Shown piece by piece: positions 20,297 through 29,504 of a stretch of 64,000 nucleotides of DNA. The stretch lies in assembly GCF_000428525.1 (NCBI RefSeq), contig NZ_KE386760.1, positions 85,832-149,831 of the forward strand, read 5' to 3'. Position numbers and translations under genes: made by a program. Under the pieces are notes generated by a model. That model saw only the letters and a list, made by a program, of their open reading frames with translations. It was not told the origin of the DNA and searched no databases. The stretch is from Hellea balneolensis DSM 19091 (GTDB taxonomy: Bacteria > Pseudomonadota > Alphaproteobacteria > Caulobacterales > Maricaulaceae). The first letter of the stretch is position 1. Each line of letters opens with the position of its first letter.

Positions 20297-21475
20297 GTGG
20301 CTTTTGCTATGCAGCAAGCCAGGCACAATCAAGTCAGTCAATATTACTTTGGCTATTTGTCCGATGCCGTGGCAAAATTAGAGAGCGCTTTACCGCGTTT
20401 GCCATCGCGCGAGCATTCGCACGATGCCCTAGCTCTTGCCACAGACATAGCCCACCGCATTAAAGGCAATGCGGCCATGTATGGATATTCAGAGCTAGGC
20501 CTATCTGCTGCTAAGCTCGAAACACTCTTAAGAACACAAGAAAAAAATATAGATGCGGCGTTAATCGCGCCGAAGATTGAAACCTTTATTGGTGACATCA
20601 AAAATATTTGCCAAGGTCTTGGCAATGTTGAGACGCCTGCTTGGGGCAAACATATCCCCACGCCAGATACTCTTACGATCAAAAAGCCGATCCAAAAACC
20701 GGTCATACAAGAAACCGCAAGGCCTTCTGATCGTAAGAGTATAATTGTGGCTTATCGCGATATTTGGTTATGCGACTTAATGGCGAGCCTGTTAGAGCCT
20801 GAGTTTAATGTGATCAGCTGTAATACTGAAAATGAACTGGCTCTTGCCTTGAGATTTCCGGTCATAGATATGTTGGTACTTGAACACAGCTTCGGAGATG
20901 TGTGCGGTATTGAACGCATTAAGACATTGAAAGCTTCGCGTAAAACTAACAAGCTTCCCATATTTTTGGCGCTTGATCCCAATAGCCCTGATGAGATCGC
21001 TGAAGCTATCAGTCTTGGCGTTGAGGGGTTTGCTGAGGATAAACACGAAATCCTGGATATCGTGAATTCAACTAAGGGCTTTCTGAAGCAGCCGGCCAAG
21101 CGTGTGCTTGTCGTTGATGATGACCCTGTCGTGAGAGAGATTCTGACTCATGCGCTTAAGAGTGCGGGTATGACCGTTGACACGGCCAAAGATGGCTTGG
21201 ACGCACTTAATTATCTGTCTGAGGAAGAGCCCGATCTTGTGCTTTTAGACCGCTTTATGCCACGCCTTGAAGGCGGGACTGTTCTCTATGAGATTCAACA
21301 AAAAATTAACCTAAAATCCATTCCTGTTCTGATACTTACCAGTATGGTCAATCAAGGTGAGGCCCAAAGTTGGTTTGCACGCGGTGCAGCAGACTTTATT
21401 CCGAAACCCTTTGACCCTGAGGAAGTAATAATGCGCGTGAAGCAGCATTTAGACAGAAGGCAAAGTGCAAGATGA
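20297..21475 (+). CDS. Hpt-receiver-receiver signalling protein
   Basis: 392 aa. The GTG at 20297 is used (GGGA about 9 nt upstream); ATG 20309 is an alternative. Residues about 15-110 form an Hpt domain with phosphorylatable His in AHRIKGNAAMYGY. Residues about 150-260 form a receiver-like fold whose phosphoacceptor position reads MLVLEHSF, with Glu where Asp is expected, so it is probably a pseudo-receiver. Residues about 270-385 form a canonical receiver: VVDDDP, LLDRFMP (phospho-Asp), LTS, PKPF. There is no DNA-binding or enzymatic output. It is the first gene of the polysaccharide operon, overlapping yaiO by 4 nt, so it likely controls that machinery by protein contact through a phosphorelay. 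Confidence 0.8.
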   Translation: MAFAMQQARHNQVSQYYFGYLSDAVAKLESALPRLPSREHSHDALALATDIAHRIKGNAAMYGYSELGLSAAKLETLLRTQEKNIDAALIAPKIETFIGDIKNICQGLGNVETPAWGKHIPTPDTLTIKKPIQKPVIQETARPSDRKSIIVAYRDIWLCDLMASLLEPEFNVISCNTENELALALRFPVIDMLVLEHSFGDVCGIERIKTLKASRKTNKLPIFLALDPNSPDEIAEAISLGVEGFAEDKHEILDIVNSTKGFLKQPAKRVLVVDDDPVVREILTHALKSAGMTVDTAKDGLDALNYLSEEEPDLVLLDRFMPRLEGGTVLYEIQQKINLKSIPVLILTSMVNQGEAQSWFARGAADFIPKPFDPEEVIMRVKQHLDRRQSAR

Positions 21476-22617
21476 CACCCAGCGCATTGAAGAGCTTTAT
21501 AATTGCCCTTTCATTGACGTTTACACTCGCAGAAACAGCGCTCGCTAACCAGGTCAATGACCGCGCAATGGAATTGGCGGGCCAGCAAAAGTTTGATGAG
21601 GCCTTGGTGCTTTTATCACAGCAAGATTCTGCTCTTGTGACAGGATATGAACACCGGTTCTTGAAAGCCAGAATTCTGTCTTGGGCCGGGAAATACGCCC
21701 AAGCCGAATCTGTCCTGAACAGCCTCATTGCAGAAGACCCTGATAATCCGGATCTTCGCCTCGCTATGGGCAATCTGAATTACTATCAGGGGCGCTTAAA
21801 GGAGGCGGAACGAGATTATCAGCAGGTTCTAAAAGATTATCCTGACTATCAAGATGCCCGAAACGGCCTTGCAAACGTTCGGAAGGCCCAAGACGCGGCA
21901 CAACGAGACCTTGGTTTTGCGGGGGATCATGTTTGGCGTATTGACGGCGGAGTGGGTCTATCTGATTTTGACCGAGATGACATCCCTGAATGGGATGACC
22001 AGTTCCTGCGCGTTGAATATAGCCCACATAGCCTCGCTTATCACGGATCAGCACAGCGTTATAAGCGGTTTGGAATTACCGATATTGAGTTTAAAGCGGG
22101 GATAGCTGACGCTGTTCGAGGCGGATGGGATTGGGGACTGGAAGCGGGGTTTACGCCAAACGCGACATTCAGGCCTGACTTTAATTTTGGCGGGCGGCTT
22201 GGCCGGGCCATCCAAACACAAAAAGGCACAACCTTCTATCCGCAACTAACATATAGCTATGACGATTATGCGGCTGGCGTGATTCATAATATTCAGCCCG
22301 GCCTGACGAGTTATCTTGATAACGGCTTGGTTCTGAGCGGCCGCTTAATTGCGACGCTGCAAGAGGCCGAAAAGGATCAGCTTGGCTGGCTAATTGAAGG
22401 CCGCGCCCCGATTGCGGACAGGTGGCAAATACGAGCAGGTTATGCAAATGCGCCTGAAGCCATTGACGGCATCGCGATTACAACCAAAAGCTTCTTTGGC
22501 GGACTCACTTATATGGTCAGTGATGACTTGGACCTTCACCTCAATCTTGCCCGGGATGACCGCGAGGATAGCTTTGTAAGGACCAGCGGAAATGTCGGCT
22601 TCACATATAAGCGCTAA
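21472..22617 (+). CDS. YaiO-family outer-membrane protein (TPR + beta barrel)
   Basis: 381 aa. Signal peptide (FIIALSLTFTLAETALA), two to three TPR units to about residue 140 (ARILSWAGKYAQAE, DNPDLRLAMGNLNYYQGR), then about 230 residues of amphipathic strands with many aromatic residues, ending GFTYKR. This is the YaiO architecture and a compact analogue of PgaA, in which periplasmic TPRs sit before a barrel that exports polysaccharide. Its start ATG overlaps the stop of the regulator gene (ATGA), and its end overlaps the next gene by 26 nt. Confidence 0.8.
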   Translation: MTPSALKSFIIALSLTFTLAETALANQVNDRAMELAGQQKFDEALVLLSQQDSALVTGYEHRFLKARILSWAGKYAQAESVLNSLIAEDPDNPDLRLAMGNLNYYQGRLKEAERDYQQVLKDYPDYQDARNGLANVRKAQDAAQRDLGFAGDHVWRIDGGVGLSDFDRDDIPEWDDQFLRVEYSPHSLAYHGSAQRYKRFGITDIEFKAGIADAVRGGWDWGLEAGFTPNATFRPDFNFGGRLGRAIQTQKGTTFYPQLTYSYDDYAAGVIHNIQPGLTSYLDNGLVLSGRLIATLQEAEKDQLGWLIEGRAPIADRWQIRAGYANAPEAIDGIAITTKSFFGGLTYMVSDDLDLHLNLARDDREDSFVRTSGNVGFTYKR

Positions 22618-23671
22618 TAACGACCTGCTTATAATATTTTGGGTGATAACCCTCTCAATGTTAGGGGCTGCCTTTTTTCTGTGTTTTGGCGTGATTATTC
22701 GGCGCATTGTTAGAAATCATCAAGCGGTCACGCGCGCTCAAGAAAAGGCGATATTTCAAACCTATTTAAAAGAAGCCTTAAAGCGTGATGTAGATGAGCA
22801 AGGCCGATTGGAAGATGCTCCATATTGTAGCCCGTCTGAAATGGCGGATGTCTTGCTCCACTATTTCAGAACATTAAGGGGCGAAAAACTTGAGCAGTTA
22901 AAGGAAATGACGTCTGGGTCAGTTTTGGAAGACAGCTTAGTCAAAGAAACCTTTAAGGGTATTCGGGGTTCCAGAATGAGAGCGCTCAGAACCTTATCCT
23001 ATCTAAATTCACAAAAATCCCTTCAGGTTATTGTTGATAATCTGGACTCGGAGGATAAATATGTTCGCCTAACAGCTGCGCGCTGCCTCGTTCTTCGCGA
23101 GAGTGATTGGTATTTAAATTCGATCCTAGAATCAATTCATGAGGCTTTCCCGCAAGATTACAAATTACTGGCGGGTATCTTGGAAGGGTTTGGCGCAGAC
23201 ATTGTCGAGCCCTTAGAAGATTACATCGTCATGACAGAAAATAATGTTCTTAAAACAGCCTGTCTAGAAACCTTAATTTTAATACGCCCGCCCCAGACCT
23301 CTTTGGACCTGAATGCGCTTATGCATAATGACGCCGAAACAGTTCGGGCGGCGGCGCTCGCATTATCTACGATGGCCCGTTATGACTCAGGCCGCGGTTC
23401 GGCCGAAGAAGACCCTCTGCGATTGGGACTCAAGGATAAGGCCATATCTGTCAAAATCCGCGCCGCTAAAATGGCCTGTGCGGTAAGAAGGCAAGACATT
23501 ATTTCAGACCTTTATAAACTTACCGAAGACCCGGTCATGTGGGTCAGATATTGGGCGTTGCGAGCGATTTGGATGTCAGGTCAATCAGGGCAAAAATTTG
23601 TGGAATCTCTGGTTAAATCAAATGATATGGCCGGCAGTGTCGCGCGGGAAATGACCTCCGGTTATGTTTGA
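22592..23671 (+). CDS. Membrane-anchored HEAT-repeat protein
   Basis: 359 aa. An N-terminal transmembrane helix (LLIIFWVITLSMLGAAFFLC) is followed by a cytoplasmic alpha-helical solenoid with HEAT-like repeats (MRALRTLSYLNSQ, DKYVRLTAARCLVLRES, AETVRAAALALSTMARY, WVRYWALRAIW). It overlaps yaiO by 26 nt and the glycosyltransferase by 8 nt, so translation is coupled. It holds the position that the small PgaD membrane subunit has in pga operons; a scaffold role for the glycosyltransferase is inference. Confidence 0.75.
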   Translation: MSASHISANNDLLIIFWVITLSMLGAAFFLCFGVIIRRIVRNHQAVTRAQEKAIFQTYLKEALKRDVDEQGRLEDAPYCSPSEMADVLLHYFRTLRGEKLEQLKEMTSGSVLEDSLVKETFKGIRGSRMRALRTLSYLNSQKSLQVIVDNLDSEDKYVRLTAARCLVLRESDWYLNSILESIHEAFPQDYKLLAGILEGFGADIVEPLEDYIVMTENNVLKTACLETLILIRPPQTSLDLNALMHNDAETVRAAALALSTMARYDSGRGSAEEDPLRLGLKDKAISVKIRAAKMACAVRRQDIISDLYKLTEDPVMWVRYWALRAIWMSGQSGQKFVESLVKSNDMAGSVAREMTSGYV

Positions 23672-25115
23672 TCTTATTCAAGACGCTGCGGCCAATCCGA
23701 ATTTTAGATCCTTTGTGTTTTGGGTCAGCCTTTTTGTTGTCGGCATAGGCTTTCTACAAAACCTCATTTACGCGTGGTGTATTCCGCAGGCCTGGATGGA
23801 GCTCAATAAGCATAGCCAGAGAGAAGATGATTATGCAGGATGGGAAATTCTGCGCTCAAGATCTGCTATGCCCATATCAATTGTTGTGCCCGCTTATAAT
23901 GAAGCCAATACAATTCGCGAGAGCGTTATGGCACTCCTTGCGCTCCATTATCCCGATTTGCGGATCATTGTTGTCAATGATGGGTCCTCCGACGCCACAG
24001 CAGAAACTATGGTCAAAGCTTTTAACATGACTGAGACTTATGTCGTGCGCGAAACTGAAACGATTACCCATAAACCTATCCGCCAAATTTACCGCTCCCA
24101 TATTTATCCATCACTCTTATTTATCGATAAGGAGAACGGCAAAAAAGCGGACGCGATCAATGTCGGCCTGACATGCGTTAGGACGCCTCTATTTTGCGTT
24201 ATTGATGCAGATTCTCTATTGGAGCCAACAGCCCTGTTAAAGGCAGTGCGCCCCTTTATGGAGACGTCTGATAATGTTATTGCGGTTGGCGGCACAGTAG
24301 GGATTGTTAATGGCTGTAAGGTCGAAAACGGACAGGTCACGGATTACAAGCTTCCCAAAAATTTCTTAGCGCGATTACAAGTGGTCGAATATATTCGCGC
24401 CTTCTTAATGGCGCGTCTGGCGGCGAGCCGTAAAGGCAGCCTTGCGATTATTTCTGGGGCATTTGGCATTTTCCGGCGCGACATCGCTGTCGCCGTAGGC
24501 GGCTATGACACGACAACGGTCGGTGAGGACATGGAACTTGTGCTGAAAATGCACCGCATGATGTTGGAATCAAAGACGCCCTATGCTGTACGTTATGTGC
24601 CTGAACCCGTTTGCTGGACCGAAGCGCCTGAAAGCTTTAAATTCTTATCCAATCAGAGAACGCGATGGCAGCGCGGCGCATTAGAGTGTTTGAGTCGTCA
24701 CCGCAAAATGCTTTTTAATCCGCGTTATGGGCGTTTGGGCATGATCACTCTACCGACATTTCTTTTAACGGATCTTATCAGCCCAATAGCCGAAATTTTG
24801 GGCTATATGTTGATGATTATTTTTGTCTGCTTGGGCTGGCTGGATGTGAGGTTCTTCATAGTCATTACCGCGTTGATTTTCAGCTATGGTGTTTTGATAT
24901 CTGTTTTATCACTCTTATTGGAACAAGATGAGATCGAACGTTTTACCCATCCCAAGGATTTATTCTTTGTGTTGATAACTGCTATTGTTGAAAATTTTGG
25001 CTTTCGCCAAATCTGCTCTATCTGGCGCATTAGGGGCCTTATACAGCATTTCCGCGGCATGAAGCCCACTTGGGGAACCATGGAGCGGCGCGGTTTTAGC
25101 GTCTCTTCTGATTGA
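23664..25115 (+). CDS. Processive family 2 glycosyltransferase (PgaC/IcaA-like)
   Basis: 483 aa. One N-terminal membrane helix (residues about 15-35), a GT-A domain with ISIVVPAYNEANTI, VVNDGSSD (about 100), DADS (about 180), GEDMEL (about 286) and QRTRWQRG (about 330), then three or four membrane helices. The D, DxD, ED and QxxRW motifs are those of processive enzymes that polymerise a beta-linked polysaccharide and pass it across the inner membrane (PNAG synthase PgaC, cellulose synthase). Context with a deacetylase points to an N-acetylhexosamine polymer. Confidence 0.85.
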   Translation: MFDLIQDAAANPNFRSFVFWVSLFVVGIGFLQNLIYAWCIPQAWMELNKHSQREDDYAGWEILRSRSAMPISIVVPAYNEANTIRESVMALLALHYPDLRIIVVNDGSSDATAETMVKAFNMTETYVVRETETITHKPIRQIYRSHIYPSLLFIDKENGKKADAINVGLTCVRTPLFCVIDADSLLEPTALLKAVRPFMETSDNVIAVGGTVGIVNGCKVENGQVTDYKLPKNFLARLQVVEYIRAFLMARLAASRKGSLAIISGAFGIFRRDIAVAVGGYDTTTVGEDMELVLKMHRMMLESKTPYAVRYVPEPVCWTEAPESFKFLSNQRTRWQRGALECLSRHRKMLFNPRYGRLGMITLPTFLLTDLISPIAEILGYMLMIIFVCLGWLDVRFFIVITALIFSYGVLISVLSLLLEQDEIERFTHPKDLFFVLITAIVENFGFRQICSIWRIRGLIQHFRGMKPTWGTMERRGFSVSSD

Positions 25116-25120
25116 ACAAT

Positions 25121-26974
25121 ATGACATTATTTAGTCGCTTTTATTCTTATATCCTTATTTTGGTTTTCGGGGCTTTTTTACAGGCTTGCGGACAAACTGT
25201 CTTCGTCTTTGATGATTTGGAAGGCCCTCAGACACAGGCTGTTATGATGGAGCCTGAGGATTTAGGTCCTCGGCAATTTGATGACGGGCAGGCCAGCCGT
25301 TTGGCGGTCCTCATTACAGAGGATGACTCACATTGGCTGGCTCTCGCCACGGGTTTAAAAACAATTGGAATTCCTTTTAGAATGACCACCGATGTTCGAG
25401 AGGCATTGGCCCACGATATTGTCATGATTTATCCGCAAGTCACGGGGTTGAATTTGTCAGGTGGAGAACTCGGCGAAATACGGGATTATGCCAAGCAAGG
25501 GGGAACCCTCATTGGCACAAATATATTAGGCGGCGGGTTAGCTGATATGTTTGGGTTTCAATCCATAGCGGAAAGTAAATCGCGCTATTATTTATCTTTC
25601 TGGGAAGGACATGTTGAGACAGAAGAATTCTCTGAAAAGGGTCTTACTGATATAAAGATAGGGAGCGCTGAACAAATCGATGCCAACCCTGGGACAAATA
25701 GCTATCTTGGCATAAGCGGCGAGGTTTTAGCGGCCTATGAAAATGGCGAAGCCGCTATTGTTAAAAGTCAATATGGGACAGGAACAACCTATGCCTTGGG
25801 CCTCGATATTGGGCAATTATTATCCAAAGGTTATAATAGGCGCCAAGTTGATATTCGCCAATACTATGCCAATAATTATCAGCCAACTTTGGACGCGCTT
25901 TTAATACTTCTTGAAAATATCTATAAGCAGCAAGCCTCCCTGAAAGTCACATTAGGAACTGTGCCTGATGGGAAGTCTCTGAGCTTTATCATGTCCCATG
26001 ATATAGATTTTTCGAGGAGCCTCATAAATGCCATTCCTTATGCAAAGCAACAAAAGGAGGCAGGGATTTCCGGTACATATTTTATTCAAACAAAATATGT
26101 GCGTGATTATAACGACGAAATATTTTTCAGCGATGAGGGCGCAAGTCTCGTGCGAGAGCTTGACGCATTGGGTGCTGAAATTGCAAGCCATAGCGTTGCG
26201 CATTCTAATGCGATGTGGGACTTTGAGATTGGTGATGGCTCTGAAGCCTATCCGGAATACCGCCCTTTTGTTCGCACAAAAACACGAACAACCGGCGCAA
26301 CGCTTATTGGCGAAACCCGCATTTCCAAATTCTTGCTTGATAACTTTACGCGTAAGCAAGAGGTTGAGTCTTTCCGCCCAGGGTTTTTAAGTAATCCCAG
26401 TCAAATGCCTCAAGTACTGGCTTCGACCGGATATAAATACTCTTCCTCTTCAACGGCCAATGTCTCGCTAACTCATCTGCCGTTTCAGCTCAGTTATAAC
26501 CGCGCCTTTTCTGCTTTCACGCCAGTCTTTGAATTTCCCATCACGGTCGAAGACGAAATTGAAGCTCCGATGATAAACCGTCTGGATCCAGCGATTAAGT
26601 TGGCCCGTCAGATTGCGAAAATTGAAGGCCTTTATGTTGTTTTGATACATACAGATGCGGTAGATACACGGCTGGATTTTCAAAAAGCCATTATAGACGA
26701 AGTGCGGCCCTATGCCTGGATGGGCACATTGCGTGAGTTTGGGCAGTGGTGGACGGCCAGAGATGATGTGAGCATTGATATAAAAAATATGGGCTCTAGG
26801 CTTTACCAAATTTCACTGAATTCTGAGACGTCCATTAAAGGTTTAACGCTAGAGCTCAACGGCCCCGCCAAACTTATAGAGAGCTCGATACCGCTTGAGC
26901 AAATCCAAGTCTTCGAGCAAGGATTATTACTGCCGAAATTTTCAGGACCCCAAACGCTTATGGTTCAGCGTTAA
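25121..26974 (+). CDS. Polysaccharide deacetylase-like lipoprotein (PgaB-like role)
   Basis: 617 aa from ATG 25121; a TTG at 25112 overlapping the previous stop is the alternative, and neither has a clear ribosome site. Lipoprotein signal with GAFLQACGQ. Residues about 60-250 form an alpha/beta domain resembling a glutamine-amidotransferase-like or beta-galactosidase trimerisation fold (GTLIGTNILGGGL). The deacetylase (NodB-like) domain starts near residue 285: MSHDIDFS (metal-binding HDxD) and ASHSVAHS (HxxxH) near 356. It probably de-N-acetylates the polymer in the periplasm before YaiO exports it. Last gene of the operon. Confidence 0.8.
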   Translation: MTLFSRFYSYILILVFGAFLQACGQTVFVFDDLEGPQTQAVMMEPEDLGPRQFDDGQASRLAVLITEDDSHWLALATGLKTIGIPFRMTTDVREALAHDIVMIYPQVTGLNLSGGELGEIRDYAKQGGTLIGTNILGGGLADMFGFQSIAESKSRYYLSFWEGHVETEEFSEKGLTDIKIGSAEQIDANPGTNSYLGISGEVLAAYENGEAAIVKSQYGTGTTYALGLDIGQLLSKGYNRRQVDIRQYYANNYQPTLDALLILLENIYKQQASLKVTLGTVPDGKSLSFIMSHDIDFSRSLINAIPYAKQQKEAGISGTYFIQTKYVRDYNDEIFFSDEGASLVRELDALGAEIASHSVAHSNAMWDFEIGDGSEAYPEYRPFVRTKTRTTGATLIGETRISKFLLDNFTRKQEVESFRPGFLSNPSQMPQVLASTGYKYSSSSTANVSLTHLPFQLSYNRAFSAFTPVFEFPITVEDEIEAPMINRLDPAIKLARQIAKIEGLYVVLIHTDAVDTRLDFQKAIIDEVRPYAWMGTLREFGQWWTARDDVSIDIKNMGSRLYQISLNSETSIKGLTLELNGPAKLIESSIPLEQIQVFEQGLLLPKFSGPQTLMVQR

Positions 26975-26983
26975 GCCCAATTT

Positions 26984-27820
26984 TTAGTCTCTATCCAGAG
27001 TGCGCTTAATCACATCCGCATGGGCCGCGTCATAATAAATAAGAGGCGCCGCGCCTATATCAACGTGATGCGTAGTGAGCTGCCCACTTTTCCAATGATG
27101 CAGCGTATAGCTTGGAGGACTATCCTCTACGAGCGCGCGCCCATCGACTTTGTTCGGGTCAATGGCAGAGAAATCAAGGCTGACTTGAGGGGCCACCGCG
27201 CCTGCAACTGACAGCGTCGTACCCGCATAGCTTAAAAATATCGAGCGGTGAATGTGCCCGCACATAATGTGAACGACATTTTTATGCTGCTGAATTATAG
27301 TTTTAAACCGCTTGGCCCAAGGTGAATCTTCGCGTGTTGTCATCCATTCAATACCAATATCCGCAGGCGGGTGATGCATGGCGATAAGCGTTGGCTTGGA
27401 GCTTTCCTTACCAAGCTCTTTATCCAGCCAATCAGCGCGATTCTCGCAAAAAGCGCCCCCATGACGGCCAGACAATGTTGTATCTAAAATGATAAACCGC
27501 AGATCTGGAAAGTTTATGCTGTAATTTAGAAACCCATCCGCAAGTTTTACGTAAGGAAAACAAGCCGCCAGATTTGCGGCATTATCGTGATTTCCCATCG
27601 CTAAATAATAAGGAATGCCCAATAATGTGAGTTCGGTCTTGAGCGCTTTATAAGACGCCGGATGACCACCTTCACTTAAATCACCTGTGATCAGAATTGC
27701 GTCAATCACATGGGGGCTGTCTTTGATGTGTTTTAGAACGCGCCGTAAGCGGTCAATATTTTGGCAAGACGAAGTCTCGCCTGGCGTTAAATGCAGGTCT
27801 GTTATTTGCGCGATCAGCAC
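26984..27820 (-). CDS. cpdA: CpdA-like metallophosphoesterase (3',5'-cyclic nucleotide phosphodiesterase)
   Basis: 278 aa from the GTG at 27820, chosen because AGGGAAGAGGG precedes it and the protein then opens directly with the family's first motif; a GTG 18 nt upstream lacks a ribosome site. Calcineurin-like motifs are complete: ITDLHL, ITGDLSEGGH, AMGNHDN, MHHPP, CGHIHRS. These bind two metal ions. Length and GNHDN/GHIH spacing fit class III cyclic nucleotide phosphodiesterases such as CpdA, but other phosphodiester substrates are possible. Divergent from the next gene. Confidence 0.75.
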   Translation of the reverse strand: MLIAQITDLHLTPGETSSCQNIDRLRRVLKHIKDSPHVIDAILITGDLSEGGHPASYKALKTELTLLGIPYYLAMGNHDNAANLAACFPYVKLADGFLNYSINFPDLRFIILDTTLSGRHGGAFCENRADWLDKELGKESSKPTLIAMHHPPADIGIEWMTTREDSPWAKRFKTIIQQHKNVVHIMCGHIHRSIFLSYAGTTLSVAGAVAPQVSLDFSAIDPNKVDGRALVEDSPPSYTLHHWKSGQLTTHHVDIGAAPLIYYDAAHADVIKRTLDRD

Positions 27821-27967
27821 ATGGCCCTCTTCCCTCACATGAAATTTGTGTCGTGTCTCATGACAGGCGAGAGCATCGGTTTCTGTGACTTAGGTCACAA
27901 TATTTATCCAAAGCCGAACTTGTCAGCAGGCCCGCAACATGGTTCTCTGCAAGTCTTGGAGGGGATT

Positions 27968-29050
27968 ATGAAAAAAATACTACTGTCGCTTATGGGGATA
28001 ATAGCATTGGCTGCGGCATATCTGGCGCTTTGGCCTGTTCCTATTGACCCCATATCTTGGGATGCGCCAGAAAATAAAGGCTATGTCGGGGATTTTGCCC
28101 CTAATGCGGATCTGGCCAATTTAGAGCGCCTCTCTATTGGGAATATTCATGGCCCCGAAGATGTCGTCATGCATGAAGGTAAGCTGTTCGTGAGCTCTCA
28201 AGAAGGCAAGATCATCGAAATTGATCCAGTTGCGAACACACACAGCGAATTTGCGGATACAAAAGGTTCAGCGCTCGGCATGGAAATGGACGCGCAAGGT
28301 CACCTGATTATTGCGGATGCCTTTCGCGGATTACTTTCCGTTTCGCCTAGCGGTATCGTGACTGTCTTGACCGATGAGGTAAACGGCACGCCCATAGCCT
28401 ATGCGGATGATTTGGATATTGGCGCAGATGGCGTGATTTATTTTTCAGATGCTTCGGTAAAATTTGGCGCTGAGGCTATTGGCACAACATTAGAGGCGAG
28501 CCTTCTTGAGATTATGGAGCATCAAGGCACGGGACGTTTACTGGCCTATGACCCGGCTACGAAGCGTACGCGTATTGTCCGCGACGGCTATGTTTTTTCC
28601 AACGGCGTGGCGATGACGTCTGATGGTGATATTCTCATGAATGAGACAGGCACCTATCAACTCCACCGTATTTCGCCTGACGGCACGTCCCGCGTGATTA
28701 TGGATAACCTTCCGGGATTTCCTGATAACATCAATCGCGGTCCCAAGGCAGCGGATGGCTCTGATACATTTCTTCTAGGGCTAATTTCGCAGCGCTCAAA
28801 ATGGCTTGATGATAATTCAGCCAATACGGGCGCGCGAAAAATAGCAATGCGGCTGCCGGCCTTTATGCGGCCAAAATCGGTTAGCTATGGCCTGATTGTC
28901 CATATTGACGGCGAGGGGAATGTACTTAGGACTTGGCAGGACCCTAGCGGTGATTATCCTAATGCGACGGGCGCAATCATTGCACAAGACGGTTATATGT
29001 ATGTGTCCAGCCTAACCGCGCCTGATCTGGGCCGCTTGAAACTAAAATAG
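27968..29050 (+). CDS. SMP-30/strictosidine synthase-like beta-propeller protein
   Basis: 360 aa from ATG 27968, with GGAGGGG just upstream. An N-terminal signal anchor (ILLSLMGIIALAAAYLALW) precedes a six-bladed propeller with GPEDVVMHEGKLFVSS, DDLDIGADGVIYFSDAS, NGVAMTSDGDILMNET and FPDNINRG. These match the strictosidine-synthase-like/APMAP group rather than classic gluconolactonase. It is likely a periplasmic hydrolase of lactones or esters; substrate unknown. The DUF4345 gene follows 10 nt later. Confidence 0.7.
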   Translation: MKKILLSLMGIIALAAAYLALWPVPIDPISWDAPENKGYVGDFAPNADLANLERLSIGNIHGPEDVVMHEGKLFVSSQEGKIIEIDPVANTHSEFADTKGSALGMEMDAQGHLIIADAFRGLLSVSPSGIVTVLTDEVNGTPIAYADDLDIGADGVIYFSDASVKFGAEAIGTTLEASLLEIMEHQGTGRLLAYDPATKRTRIVRDGYVFSNGVAMTSDGDILMNETGTYQLHRISPDGTSRVIMDNLPGFPDNINRGPKAADGSDTFLLGLISQRSKWLDDNSANTGARKIAMRLPAFMRPKSVSYGLIVHIDGEGNVLRTWQDPSGDYPNATGAIIAQDGYMYVSSLTAPDLGRLKLK

Positions 29051-29060
29051 GAGATTGAGA

Positions 29061-29438
29061 ATGAAACGCGGATTACAGATTGTCTTAGCTATATTGAGCC
29101 TAATCCCTTTATTTTTTGCAGTGATGGGGTTGATTGGCGGCGCAGAAGCCAACAATGCAGGCGAAGCTGTTACGGCGGGACTGGATAATCAATTTAGATA
29201 TTTATCGGCTTATTATCTTTCGCTCTTCTTTTTGATTTGGTGGGTTTTACAAGACCTTGAAAACCGTGGTGCTGTCCTGCGTTTACTTGTTTTAGCTATT
29301 TTCTTGGGCGGACTTGCGAGGCTATTCAGTTACCTTACGGTTGGCCCGCCGCCAGCAAATGCGATGATGGGGATGGTATTAGAGCTTGGTTCGCCCTCGA
29401 TTGTACTTTGGCACAATATAGTGGCTAAAAAAGCCTAA
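29061..29438 (+). CDS. DUF4345-type small membrane protein
   Basis: 125 aa from ATG 29061 (TAGGAG 8 nt upstream). Four predicted membrane helices: IVLAILSLIPLFFAVMGLIGG, LSAYYLSLFFLIWWVL, LRLLVLAIFLGGLARLFSYL and a C-terminal helix. The LDNQFRYLSAYY and GLARLFSYLTVGPP patterns match DUF4345. Function unknown. In the same operon as the propeller gene. Confidence 0.7.
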   Translation: MKRGLQIVLAILSLIPLFFAVMGLIGGAEANNAGEAVTAGLDNQFRYLSAYYLSLFFLIWWVLQDLENRGAVLRLLVLAIFLGGLARLFSYLTVGPPPANAMMGMVLELGSPSIVLWHNIVAKKA

Positions 29439-29459
29439 TCATTTGCGTCCCTAAATCTC

Positions 29460-29479
29460 ATATGCAATAAGTTGCATAT
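29460..29479. promoter_or_regulatory. Perfect palindrome, candidate operator
   Basis: ATATGCAA-TAAG-TTGCATAT, 8-bp perfect arms, 25 bp upstream of the next start codon. No T-run follows, so it looks more like a dimeric regulator site than a terminator. Confidence 0.4.
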
Positions 29480-29504
29480 ACTTAGAAAAAGAAGAGAGAA
29501 ATTT

